Assembly (NCBI GenBank): GCA_031002005.1
Contig: JARYHS010013630.1
Coordinates: 27,185,112 to 27,249,111, forward strand
Direction of reading: 5' to 3'
DNA: 64,000 bases
DNA from: Vandiemenella viatica
Taxonomy: Eukaryota > Arthropoda > Insecta > Orthoptera > Morabidae
The position numbers and the translations under genes were made by a program. The notes under the pieces are model-generated. The model ran no database searches, was not told the DNA's origin, and worked only from the letters and a program-made list of their open reading frames with translations. This document shows, in pieces, positions 30,516 to 40,190 of the stretch (position 1 is its first letter; each line of letters opens with the position of its first letter).

Positions 30516-30785
30516 CAGTGGCGGATCTACAAATTTTTCGAGTCGGGGAAAAAACTTGAGATTGCCGCCCCTTCAAACATGAATTTGCCACCCGGGGCGG
30601 TACAGAGCTATTCTTTGATTTTGCCGCCCCCTGATGGTTTCCGCTTTGGACAGTAGAGCTAAAAAAAAAGGTCACCGTCACACGAATTTGCCATTTACCG
30701 CTCCTTCAAACATGATTTTGCCGCCCCCCTGAAATTGTCGCCCGGGGCAAGCGCCCCGGTTTAACCCCCCCTAGATCCGGCACTG
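30516..30785. mobile_element. hAT-type MITE (270 bp) inside Harbinger
   Basis: Ends cagtggcggatcta and tagatccggcactg are inverted copies with one mismatch. Flanked by a perfect 8-bp duplication ttgtgttt (30508-30515, 30786-30793). Interior repeats 'ttgccgccccctga' motifs. Non-coding. A clean example of a hAT-derived MITE of a different family from the one at 19507. Confidence 0.88.
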
Positions 30786-30905
30786 TTGTGTTTATAAGTG
30801 TTTTTAATATTCCTCTAAAAGAAATTAGTATGTGCTGCTTTACATATTTTTTTTCAGAACAGAAAGAATAATAATAATAAAACAAAGTGAATAAGAGTGA
30901 AAATA

Positions 30906-31202
30906 TGGCGGAAAAAGAGAAATGTATACAGATACATGCCTCTTTTGAGCAAACTACGGGAAAATGACCCAGACGATTTAAAAAATTATCTACGAATGGA
31001 CGATTCGATATTTGATTATATTTTAAAGTTAGTATCTCCACAAATATCAACACAAGACACAGTCATGAGGAATAGCATAACTGCAGAGGAACGTTTGCAT
31101 GCTACTCTTCGTTTTTTGGTAACTGGAAGATGCCTTCAAAATTTGAAATTGCTTGCATACATTTTTCTCAGTTCTTTTCGAAATGCCCCCCAAATTACTT
31201 GA
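30906..31202 (+). pseudogene. Harbinger transposase N-terminal fragment
   Basis: The frame opens at a GTG (30897); the first in-frame ATG is near 30936. It reads SKLRENDPDDLKNYLRMDDS then IFDYILKLVSPQIS, TQDTVMRNSITAEERLHATL and RFLVTG, the characteristic N-terminal part of PIF/Harbinger nucleases (HARBI1-like: NYLRM...F..LL..V.P.I...DT..R..I....RL...LRFLATG). It stops at 31200, before the DDE catalytic centre, so it is not a working nuclease. An AG acceptor-like ttttttttcag precedes it at ~30847. Confidence 0.75.
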
Positions 31203-31749
31203 ATCTCTTTATTGACGAAATCTTTGTTTGCACTTTTACATGTATTTACCCTGCTGAATTGTACCAACTAATCATATGCACAATTTTTATTTTATTTTTG
31301 TTTTGTAGTCATCTGCTTTAACATTCCACAAACATGAAAAATTCTTATAAACTTCTATAAATTCTTCCAAATTAACTCTTGACCATATTTTTCAAGATTT
31401 AATTTTTTTATCTGTTAAAACAAGCTAAAGTTAAATAAAGTCACCCAAAAATTCGAACCAACAACGAACAAGTATTGCCGCATCAAGACTGCAGACCGAC
31501 AATACACGTGTAAACACTATGCCCTGTTAGACCTGCGCGCCAGATGTGCGCATTCGGAGCGCGCGCCAGGCCTCTCTGACCACCGAGCATTTACACGTAA
31601 AGGATTGATCCGCGCGCCTGGAGCGTACGCTCCAAAACCGTCGGAAAAACCGTGCATGTAAACGGGCCTAAATTGTTTTTTCGTGAAGCCACCGTGAACA
31701 TTTCATGTGCACGAGTAGCGGAAACTTTCATTGTGATGCTTAACACTGT

Positions 31750-32095
31750 GTACTAGAAACCTAAACGAAAAGTGATTTGGCGGATATGGAAATAGTATTT
31801 TAATAGAGAAACTCATGGAAGACATGAGATATGAAGCCATCAAGGGTATTTTATGAGAATGACGACGGATAAGTTCTCAAAATCATTAACTGAGCCAGTG
31901 AACTCACAATTTTGGCAGGCGATTTCAATTACTGAAAGACGCTGTGACTTCAAGATTTCTAGCAATTGTAGACTCGTGTACTAGCCTGCAATACCTTATT
32001 CGAGTGTCAAAATAATCATTTTCTTGAACAGTTCCAGATGTTTTTGACGCTTTATGTGAAACCCTGAAAGATTGGGCAAAGATAAGGTAAGAGCA
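31750..32095 (+). pseudogene. Second Harbinger-like transposase remnant
   Basis: Scattered frames give YFMRMTTDKFSKSLTE, FWQAISITERR, and later FLNSSRCF with DALCETLKDWAKIR, the same blocks as in the fragment at 30906-31202 (RM..D.F, I...ER, IP....ALYE.LKD.). Sequence between them differs from the first fragment. Likely an older, related copy. Confidence 0.45.
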
Positions 32096-32099
32096 CCCA

Positions 32100-33549
32100 T
32101 TTTATATTATATTTTTTTATTGCTATTCAATTCTCCGTTGCCATTTTTAACGATAACTTACTCCTTACTTAGATAAAATATATTGAATTAATCATATCAT
32201 TTGCCGATTCTATAGATTAAGTTGATTGTAGTTTAAAGTGATGGTTGTCTGATTAGGCTGCACATTTGCTATCACACAATGTTTTTTTTTTTTTTTTTTT
32301 GTCACGGTACAGTTGTATTAAAAGGCGATAATTTTCCGTTATCCATTGTAACAAACTTTCGCTGTGCCGCGTGAGCAAACTCGAACAAAGACACCTCCGA
32401 CTGGGCCCTTTAGACGACCCGTTCCCGATAACCCTGACCCGTTCACGTTTCCGATCTCACTTTCCTCCCGTCGACAGTGTGTTGCATTTAGACGACCCGT
32501 CGGCCGGCCCGATCAGAAACTACCGTACTAGTGGCCTACCACCACGCGTATATCGGTCTTGCTCTGCACGTTCCATTCAGTAGTAATACTAGTAATAAAA
32601 TTAGTTAGTTACAAATTTTATTAAATTTCTAATATTTAAATTAAATATGTATGGCCCCATATTTATCAAAACCACAAATTCTTGGTGTAACCCTGACGGT
32701 TTGACATTATGCGAAAAGCCTAGGAAAAAGAAAAAAGACATGTGCTCAGCAATTATATTTACAAACGCATGTATTCAGTCACTTCAGGCTCTTAAACGTG
32801 TTGGATAGTGAAGATTTCAGGAATTTCTAGCGGATGAAAGCTGAAATGCCTCATTTCTCGCGTCTTTGTCATGACCAAGGACACGTGAGGTTAGGGTTGC
32901 CAACCATACTGTATTATAAAGTATCATTCTTTATTTTTGGCTGTTATAATTTTTCCTACGAATAAAGTATGCGAAATACAACACATTTAACTGAACGTTC
33001 GTCTGCTAGTTTCACAATCTTCTGCAAAAAAGTGCCTATCGGCCAGCGATTTTTGTTCGCTCGCATCCTTTGATTACCGCATTGGAGTCGAGGCAATAAT
33101 AGCGGACTATTCATATTGTCATACTCCAGTCGCCAGTCCGCCAGTACGCTCGCCGTTATTTCTGAACGGAACCATAAAGTATGCGGAAACAATTTATTTT
33201 TCGTAAACTATACAATTCAATTAATTTCCAAATGACATTTTAGTGCTTATGATGAAACGAAATAAAGGCAAGTTGGTGGGAAGGGAGAAACAGAGCGTCC
33301 ATAAATTTAAAAATAAATGTTCATTTTTTTGTTCTACTAGTTGTAGAATGGAGCTTCAGCTGTAACACTGAAATAAAACCAACAATTAATAGCTAGTCCA
33401 GTAAGCCCGAAAATATATGTATTTAAGGCAATAAATAACTATTTTTTCCTTTCATATATTTTTAATTTCCTCTTCAAAAGACAAATATACTTTTTTTTCT
33501 AAATAAGTTGGCAACCCTATGTGAAGTGTCCCATAAAAATTAGTGTGTC
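32100..33549. other. Spacer, no gene
   Basis: Contains a poly-T run at 32282-32301 and a GC-richer patch at 32360-32580 in which 'ttagacgacccgt' occurs twice (32410 and 32489). 32590-33549 is AT-rich. No coding block recognised. Confidence 0.4.
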
Positions 33550-34069
33550 TTTTTCACCTGCAGCAACTCTGTCGATACTTCTTTTTCTTGATTCTCGAAT
33601 GCATCCATCTGAAAATAATAGAAAACGGGGAACCAGGCAGTGTTAGCACAACCGGGTGAGACTTTACACGGCCAGTTTTCAGGGCAGAGTGGTGGGGGCC
33701 CAACTTATCCCCAGCCTTTCGCCCTAAATCGAATGGAATTTCCAGCCGATCTCCCTGCCTAGTCTCGCGGCAAAAACGAGACCAGGAGCTCACTTTAGAC
33801 GATCCATTCAGGACCGGAGGGGCGTGGCCACGATTTAGAGAGACCAGGTCGGGTTGACTAAAGAGGCCTTTAACTGCGCGCGAGCCAAGAAGTGGGGAGT
33901 GCCTAAATACCGGTAGACTGCAGGCTGATTCGACTGGAGAGAGAGAAAGAGAGAGAGAGAGAGAGAAAAGAGAATACTTGCCGCGAGCGGACATATTACA
34001 GTGCGCCACTTCATCGAGCGTGATATAGGGCCACGTACTTAAGCAGCACGTTGTGCACTAATCGAAAGC
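33550..34069 (+). other. Presumed 5' region of jockey-like LINE, with (GA)n
   Basis: GC-richer than its flanks and leading straight into a jockey ORF1. A (ga)n microsatellite lies at 33941-33978. I could not fix the element's true 5' end. Minus-strand open frames here are repeats read backwards. Confidence 0.35.
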
Positions 34070-35106
34070 ATGCCGTCCAAGAAGAATGGAAAAACATCGA
34101 AAAACACCGTTTCTCACCTAGGTGCTTTGGACAGAATGATAGCGGAGGCAAAGCAGCATCTGCCGACGTTCTGACCAGCAGCACCGCCGTTCGGGTCGGC
34201 TGCGAACGTGGGCCCAGAACCACCTGAGAAGAAGATGGACACCATCGACCCTCTCAAAGATGAGGGGTCAGAACAGTTCAACCATCCAGTTATCCAACAG
34301 CAACCTACTGATACTCCTGTATCTACTGATGCTCCGGCTTGGACAATAATTATTCCTATTTGCCGATCAACGAGATATCCGACTCGCCGCAACAAGTTAT
34401 TCCAATGGAGGTGCAGGTCTCCAGCCAAGAAGTGGGGCCTGTACCACCGCTATACGTTGAATACCAGTCGAATTGGGTATGCCTGTTAGGACTACTACAA
34501 CACGACACCATGCTGCCCCTGCTCGCCTGGCCGTCAGCAGATGGAATCAAGATAATCGCATCCTGCTTCGCGGACCAGAAAGCAATAACCAGCAAGCACC
34601 AAGAACTGAAGGTAGCGTTCAAGGAAATTCTAACCTCATCCATTACAACAAGAAACAAGGCCACAAACACGGAAGTCAAGAAACCGTCGCCAGGACCTGT
34701 CCAATGTTATAGGTGCCAAAGTTTCCATCACTACGCACGCCAATGCACCTCCAAGTTGAGGTGCGTCTGCTGCGGGGGTGATCATCACAAGCAAGAGTGC
34801 CCAACACCCAAGTAAGAAGCCACCTGCTATAACTGCGGTGGGCCCCATGCAGCCTGTTTCCGTGGGTGCCCATTGTGGAGGCAGCTTCGAACCAGCAACC
34901 GGCAGACGACGCGAAACTACTCCGACTCTTCCGCCAAGAAGCAAGATCCGGAAGTCCGCGCAAGAATACCAAGACAAACAACTAGCCGACAAACATCCGC
35001 GCTCGCCACTATAATTGGGGAGACACAGACGACTTCCAACATGGCGCAGCCACGTCAGGATACGAGGAAATCAACCAGAACCCCACTCATCACGGCTTAC
35101 AGCTGA
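34070..35106 (+). pseudogene. Jockey-like LINE ORF1 (Gag-like, zinc knuckles)
   Basis: Starts at ATG 34070 (MPSKKNGKTSKN) and is broken by a stop near 34173 and frame changes. The longest clean stretch is 34339-34815 (opening at TTG), followed in the adjacent frame to 35106. Three successive knuckles are seen: CYRCQSFHHYARQC, CVCCGGDHHKQEC and CYNCGGPHAACFRGC. This trio after a PRE_C2HC-like region (ADGIKIIASCFADQKAITSK) is typical of jockey ORF1 nucleic-acid-binding proteins that coat the element's RNA. No endonuclease/RT follows, so only the 5' part survives. Confidence 0.75.
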
Positions 35107-35446
35107 CCACCTGACCACGTCGACTGCCCCAGTTGCTGCGGGCACGCCGGCGCGCAAGAGTTGAACCTCAAGTTTACTACATTCCTCGAGTTGTTAACCC
35201 AACTCGTAGATCGCCTCTCCAGCCATACCAACAGTGATGAAACGAACAAATCACCCACAAATTCTAAATAAAAAAGAGAGCAACCAAAAAGACATACCTA
35301 CAACAAAGTATAACCTTCGTAATGCTTGAAGGAAATGTCATACGACAATAACCTTCGCCTTAACAGCTCATACAAAGAAATTCGAGCAACAACCTGCTCT
35401 GACGTGTGTGCTGACTCGTCCCGCACATAAAGCATATGGTCGTTTG
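35107..35446. other. Spacer, no gene
   Basis: No coding block recognised after the jockey ORF1 end. Confidence 0.4.
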
Positions 35447-35776
35447 CGGGCGTCCATTAATGACGCGAGGATCCCTCTTCCCCCCCCCCCCCTACTAATC
35501 GACCTAGTAACTTTTTGAGACCTTTTCTTAGGTCTCGTGCTTCCAAGGGCGGTTATACTCCCACCCTTTCCAAGGTCGGCTTTAGGATGAAATACCCCGC
35601 CTAAAGTCGACTTTCGCGTCATTTGTAGACCTATTTTTTTAGTCCTACAAGAAATTTAAAACCTCACGTGAGATTTCCATTAACCCTCCTCCCTCCTTCC
35701 TCCCCCTTGGTGAGGTTTCGTGAGATTTCGCCGTTTCCCCCCTATTTCACCTCACGTAATTAATGGACGCCCCCTT
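35447..35776. mobile_element. TIR element (~330 bp), non-coding, superfamily unclear
   Basis: gggcgtccattaatgacg at the left and cgtaattaatggacgccc at the right are inverted copies with one mismatch across the first 18 bp. C- or T-rich tracts follow both. Internally gagacc...ggtctc repeats (35519, 35532) and two cctcacg...gag motifs suggest secondary structure. No coding frame. I could not find a clean target duplication, so the class is open. Confidence 0.65.
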
Positions 35777-36479
35777 TATACTGTGACATTGCCGGAGCGT
35801 GCACTAATAATTTATTTTTTATAACAATATATACAAGGAAGTTTTTTAAAAGTAATTAATTTGTATTTACATTAAGGCTAACGACAGCTTTTAACTAGTA
35901 TTACATACAGTAAATACAAAACATACGACTTTTATTTAATAACTATAGTTAGCATCATTCATTTGTATTTTATTAATTTTCATTACCATTAAGCGATTGT
36001 GGAAAAAGTCGATAGTGTAAGAGCTAATTTGTGATAAAATATTTATCACTCTTGAATTTACAGTATCTTTGTCCTAGGTGACCGGATTCACCTGGGTAAG
36101 AGTTGGGTCGGTCAAGTTGTTTCACTCATTCTATGCTCGTATCTATACTGCTACATACGGTGTTATAGCTCACAGGACCAGCTTCATATTAACTTCAGTC
36201 TTGTGGTGTTAGAGAGCGATGCTGAAACGCTGCTGGGTACCTTCCCGAAAATTACAACTTTTCTGTAGATGCTAAAGCCACTAATTTGAAATGAAAATTT
36301 TATTCATGGTTGCTTGCAGACTTACGTGCCTCTGCTAGTATATTCTAATTAATTTGTAACTCGAACTTTCTGTCACTTTAAAAAAATATCCATGAATACT
36401 GCAAAAACATGTTTCATCACATTATCATCATGCTAAGAACTTCTCGAAAAAAATACCGGTCGCTGTAATGATGAATACT
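35777..36479. other. AT-rich spacer, no gene
   Basis: No coding block recognised. Confidence 0.4.
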
Positions 36480-36517
36480 GCTCATCAAAAGGAAGTAGAA
36501 GACAATCGATAAATCGT

Positions 36518-37420
36518 GTGGATGATACATTTGTAGTTTGGCCCCATGGGATCAGCAGTCTACACGAATTTCTGGACCATCTCAATGGGATTCACCCACA
36601 CATACGTTTCAGGATGGAACTGGAAGAGAATAGTAGCTTGCCTTTTTTGGATATTCTCATTCGGCGAAAACCAGATGGGACTCTTTCTCATAGTGTGTAT
36701 AGAAAACCTACTCATACAGATCGATACTTACGTACCGAAAGCTTCCACCACCCGGCTCAGAAAAATGCTGTATTGTACACACGGGTGCATAGAGCGAAAG
36801 AAATCTCTGATGTTGACAGTCTGCCGACGGAACTGGAATATCTTCGTATTACGTTCAGGAGAAATGGATATTGTAACCGACAAATAGAAAGGGCACTACA
36901 AAAAACGCCAAACAAACAGGCAATGGAACCTAAAGAACGGTATAAAGATCTGGCACTTATCCCATTTGCTGGTAACATATCCGGGAGAATAGGCAGGATA
37001 CTAGGTCGACATGGTATTAAGAGCATATTTCGTCCTCCTGCCAAAATACGTGACCTGTTACGTTCTGTGAAGGACGACTTGCGGCTGAAGACGCCTGGGG
37101 TGTATAGTATACAGTGTGAATGTGGGAAATCTTACATTGGACAGACCGTACGCACAATCAAGGCCCGTGTGGCGTAACATCAACGCTACATTCGGCTTTT
37201 TCAGATGGATAAATCTGCTGTTCCCCAACACGTAATTGAAAATGGCCACAGAATGGATTTTGACAACGTGAAGGTGCTGACAAAATGTTCGTTCTTTTGG
37301 GAGTCCATGGTTAAAGAAGCCATAGAAATACGGTTACATAACAATCTGGTTAACCGTGACATGGGTTATTTGCTGAGCAACGCTTGGAAACCAGGGTTAT
37401 CTATACTTTGCGGGCCACGT
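36518..37420 (+). pseudogene. PLE-1 RT C-terminus and GIY-YIG endonuclease
   Basis: Begins VDDTFVVWPHG, the catalytic RT motif; the first codon is GTG, so this is a truncated internal frame and not a start. Next LPFLDILIRRKPDGTLSHSV and YRKPTHTDRYL (conserved PLE thumb), then the endonuclease GVYSIQCECGKSYIGQT with R in TIKAR. A single TAA at 37175-37177 stands where a codon for VAEH-like residues is expected. The same frame then continues (HQRYIRLFQMDKSAVPQHVI, AIEIRLHNNLVNRDMGYLLS) to the usual end of the endonuclease. One stop thus breaks an otherwise clean frame. Confidence 0.82.
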
Positions 37421-37542
37421 TCCCTGGTTGCCGGCGATCCGGTGGAGTGTGGACAGCCAAGTGAAAGGGACCCAATCGACCAATCTGGGCGGGGACTCGA
37501 CGACTGCCTAACTGTGGTACCTATTGGTTGTGTGCCACAACA

Positions 37543-37672
37543 GCTAGATTCCGGCAGTTAAGCAACGCTGAGCGTGGTGAGAACTTGGATGGGTGACTGC
37601 CACAGCTAAGCTCCGGCAGTTAAGCAACGGTCAGCGTGGTGAGCACTTGGATGGGTGACCGCCGCCTCGACC
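37543..37672 (+). repeat. Two tandem 5S-rRNA-like segments
   Basis: Two ~61-bp units: 'ttccggcagttaagcaacg' (37550) ... 'acttggatgggtgactg', then 'ctccggcagttaagcaacg' (37612) ... 'acttggatgggtgaccg'. The order ttaagcaacg - gcgtggt - a.cttggatgggtgac matches the internal control region of 5S rRNA genes (ttaagcagcg ... gttagtacttggatgggagacc). This suggests capture of a 5S fragment, now in PLE 3' DNA. It is not a functional 5S gene. Confidence 0.65.
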
Positions 37673-37745
37673 AATCATAGTGAAGCGGGACTGCAAGTGT
37701 CATGAGGTTGCTAAGCGACACCAGTAAACGCCTGGTATCCATCAA

Positions 37746-37809
37746 GGCAAGATCGCCGATACATAATCGACCTGAAGATGGCTACTGAGCTAGTAGCCGA
37801 AAGCTTGTC
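37746..37809 (+). ncRNA. Hammerhead-ribozyme-like motif (PLE-1 tail)
   Basis: Core box ctgaaga at 37772-37778 and box gaaa at 37799-37802 flank a stem II (ggctac 37780-37785 with gtagcc 37793-37798). Stem I can form from gccgat (37755-37760) with atcgac (37766-37771), one mismatch, loop acata. The site atc (37752-37754) fits the NUH cleavage rule. Stem III pairs ggcaagat (37746-37753) with agcttgtc (37802-37809), one mismatch. An extra U next to stem II departs from the consensus. Such motifs are known in Penelope-like elements. Confidence 0.6.
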
Positions 37810-37849
37810 GCTTTATAATAAAATCCGGCTGCAAACCCTAGAAGATTTG

Positions 37850-38429
37850 TGGTCATTTGTGGTATTTGAAAACATTGTTATCATAGATCTTATAGAATTA
37901 GAAGAATTAGGAAACTGAAATCCACTTTTTGAAAATAAATATCTCAAATACGATGAAGTACAGTTTATGACAAAAACATTCTAACACATCATTTATTCAA
38001 TAGATTTTTAAATAGCTGTCAATATTTGTAACATTCTTTTCGTATTGTTTCTACTTCCTCCTCAGAAACAACTCTACTTGTATCTTTTGTGTGTATAAGT
38101 CAAATTACAGTAATGCACACAACAAAAACAAACTGGAATTCTTACAAAAACGTAAAAGTGAATCTATTTACTAATGATCATGAAGGACGACATAAACACA
38201 CATTTGTTGCCATGAGTCAAATATCAGCTTGACGGTTACAGGTAAATGGGACGAAACAACCGGCAGAGAACGAGTTGGACTGGAAAGCGACGACTAGGAG
38301 GCAAAGTGACGAAGACTGAAACAGGTTTTCACCACATTTTGCGAATTGCGGATCCGCTTAATTAGGTGATGAATCTTACATTGCTGGATTGAAACATTAG
38401 CTACACGCCCAGTTAAAGTTTGTCATTGG
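37850..38429. other. Spacer, no gene
   Basis: AT-rich, no coding block. Part of the interior of the large hAT element. Confidence 0.35.
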
Positions 38430-38467
38430 TTGATTTTTTTTTTTTTAAATTACAACTTAAAATTTTT

Positions 38468-38757
38468 TGATTATGAAGTGGAACTATGGTATAAACTATG
38501 GAAGGACAAAGGACAGGGGTATGACAACAGAATATCTTGGAAAACTAGACCTTACGAAAGAGTTAAATTAGGCGATAATATCATTTTCTGCGACAAAAAA
38601 TCCAATCCTAATTGCCTTGGCTCAGCCTTGTACAACAAGCAATATAGGGAGTACTTCTCTACACTGCGCCATGTTAAAACATGGCTGAGGTCAACGATGC
38701 TAGAGAACCATCTAAACTGTCTATGTATGCTTAAAATATATATATATATAGTATATT
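38468..38757 (+). pseudogene. hAT transposase C-terminal remnant
   Basis: Frame open to a stop at 38759. It reads YEVELWYKLW at the start and, at the end, EYFSTLRHVKTWLRSTMLEN then HLNCLCMLKIY, close to the hAT C-terminal dimerisation block (ERSFS.LRR.KTWLRSTM..DRLNGLALL.IH). An ~50-residue stretch between them does not match. It lies ~110 bp inside the right TIR, where hAT transposase genes end, which ties the gene to the 29880-38872 element. Catalytic Asp residues lie outside this piece. Confidence 0.72.
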
Positions 38758-38880
38758 AATAAATTAATATATATGTATTCCATTAATAAATGTTTTTGTA
38801 GCATGCATTTTATCAGTTTTCTCTTGCATGCTCCCCCCCCCCCCCCCAAACAAAATCCTGGCTACGCCCTTGCTGGCCCT

Positions 38881-39153
38881 ACTTCTGTTGCCGTGCGAGT
38901 GTTCTGGTCCTAGTAATCTCCACGTATCCTTCGCCACGTGATCAGATTGACTAGTTCGTAGCCTGCGATTTTGGGCGAAGCCAACGTCTCTTGGTTGTGA
39001 GTTGCTAGCGACGTTTGCTCAAGTACTTCTACCTACGTTTGGTATCTGTGAGCTGGATACCCCACTCGGAATAATCGGGGCATGAAAAGGTTTTGACCTT
39101 TCGAGATGCCAGTTCTGCTGGCTCCCATTGCTAAGATTCCTCGCACCTGCAGC
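38881..39153. other. Spacer up to assembly gap
   Basis: No recognised gene. It continues the pre-hAT sequence interrupted at 29879. Confidence 0.4.
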
Positions 39154-40153
39154 NNNNNNNNNNNNNNNNNNNNNNNNNNNNNNNNNNNNNNNNNNNNNNN
39201 NNNNNNNNNNNNNNNNNNNNNNNNNNNNNNNNNNNNNNNNNNNNNNNNNNNNNNNNNNNNNNNNNNNNNNNNNNNNNNNNNNNNNNNNNNNNNNNNNNNN
39301 NNNNNNNNNNNNNNNNNNNNNNNNNNNNNNNNNNNNNNNNNNNNNNNNNNNNNNNNNNNNNNNNNNNNNNNNNNNNNNNNNNNNNNNNNNNNNNNNNNNN
39401 NNNNNNNNNNNNNNNNNNNNNNNNNNNNNNNNNNNNNNNNNNNNNNNNNNNNNNNNNNNNNNNNNNNNNNNNNNNNNNNNNNNNNNNNNNNNNNNNNNNN
39501 NNNNNNNNNNNNNNNNNNNNNNNNNNNNNNNNNNNNNNNNNNNNNNNNNNNNNNNNNNNNNNNNNNNNNNNNNNNNNNNNNNNNNNNNNNNNNNNNNNNN
39601 NNNNNNNNNNNNNNNNNNNNNNNNNNNNNNNNNNNNNNNNNNNNNNNNNNNNNNNNNNNNNNNNNNNNNNNNNNNNNNNNNNNNNNNNNNNNNNNNNNNN
39701 NNNNNNNNNNNNNNNNNNNNNNNNNNNNNNNNNNNNNNNNNNNNNNNNNNNNNNNNNNNNNNNNNNNNNNNNNNNNNNNNNNNNNNNNNNNNNNNNNNNN
39801 NNNNNNNNNNNNNNNNNNNNNNNNNNNNNNNNNNNNNNNNNNNNNNNNNNNNNNNNNNNNNNNNNNNNNNNNNNNNNNNNNNNNNNNNNNNNNNNNNNNN
39901 NNNNNNNNNNNNNNNNNNNNNNNNNNNNNNNNNNNNNNNNNNNNNNNNNNNNNNNNNNNNNNNNNNNNNNNNNNNNNNNNNNNNNNNNNNNNNNNNNNNN
40001 NNNNNNNNNNNNNNNNNNNNNNNNNNNNNNNNNNNNNNNNNNNNNNNNNNNNNNNNNNNNNNNNNNNNNNNNNNNNNNNNNNNNNNNNNNNNNNNNNNNN
40101 NNNNNNNNNNNNNNNNNNNNNNNNNNNNNNNNNNNNNNNNNNNNNNNNNNNNN
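39154..40153. other. Assembly gap: exactly 1000 N
   Basis: A run of precisely 1000 unknown bases, a placeholder size often used for scaffold gaps, so its true length is unknown. Long open frames reported across it (both strands) are artefacts. A SINE head adjoins its right side. Confidence 0.98.
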
Positions 40154-40190
40154 GAGGCCAGAGCGTTAACCACTCACTCACCACGCTCGG
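40154..40190 (-). mobile_element. SINE type 1 head, cut by the gap
   Basis: gaggccagagcgttaaccac ... caccacgctcgg is the reverse complement of the tRNA-like head seen in the SINE at 44536-44779. The body would lie in the gap to the left. Confidence 0.7.

Larger units (their letters stand above)
30268..31668 (+). mobile_element. PIF/Harbinger element, degraded
   Basis: Inverted ends: ggctcgtttacacg at 30268-30281 and cgtgcatgtaaacgggcc at 31651-31668 match as an imperfect TIR. Both sides have a TA (tta left, taa right), compatible with the TWA target preference of this superfamily, though a clean 3-bp copy is not clear. The palindromic segment ggagcgtacgc recurs near both ends (30393-30403 and 31620-31630). 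It carries a Harbinger transposase fragment and a nested hAT MITE. Confidence 0.65.
36505..37830 (+). mobile_element. Penelope-like element, 5'-truncated (PLE-1)
   Basis: The coding part runs from the RT active site (~36518) through GIY-YIG endonuclease to ~37420. It is followed by a non-coding 3' region with 5S-rRNA-like repeats (37543-37672) and a hammerhead-like motif (37746-37809), ending near 'aatccggctgcaaaccc'. The RT N-terminal two-thirds are missing. Penelope-like elements use RT plus GIY-YIG endonuclease and often have hammerhead motifs in terminal repeats, which matches. Confidence 0.8.
29880..38872 (+). mobile_element. Large hAT element (9 kb) with nested insertions
   Basis: Perfect 16-bp TIRs caagggcgtagccagg (29880-29895) and cctggctacgcccttg (38857-38872). 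Both sides carry the same 8-bp ctggccct (29872-29879, 38873-38880), the hAT signature. G- or C-runs follow both tips (29908-29916; 38832-38847). A C-terminal hAT transposase remnant lies next to the right end (38468-38757), so the termini and the gene belong together. The 9-kb size comes from later insertions: Harbinger, a hAT MITE, jockey ORF1, a TIR element and a Penelope-like element. Transposase N-terminal parts were not found. Confidence 0.85.

Noticed and set aside
33554..34009. Minus-strand ORF of 151 codons
   Set aside because: Contains a (Ser-Leu)n stretch from the (ga)n microsatellite and no known domain; lies antisense to the jockey 5' region.
37543..37672. Functional 5S rRNA gene
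   Set aside because: Only the internal part is present, twice, without the full ~120-nt gene or a T-run terminator.
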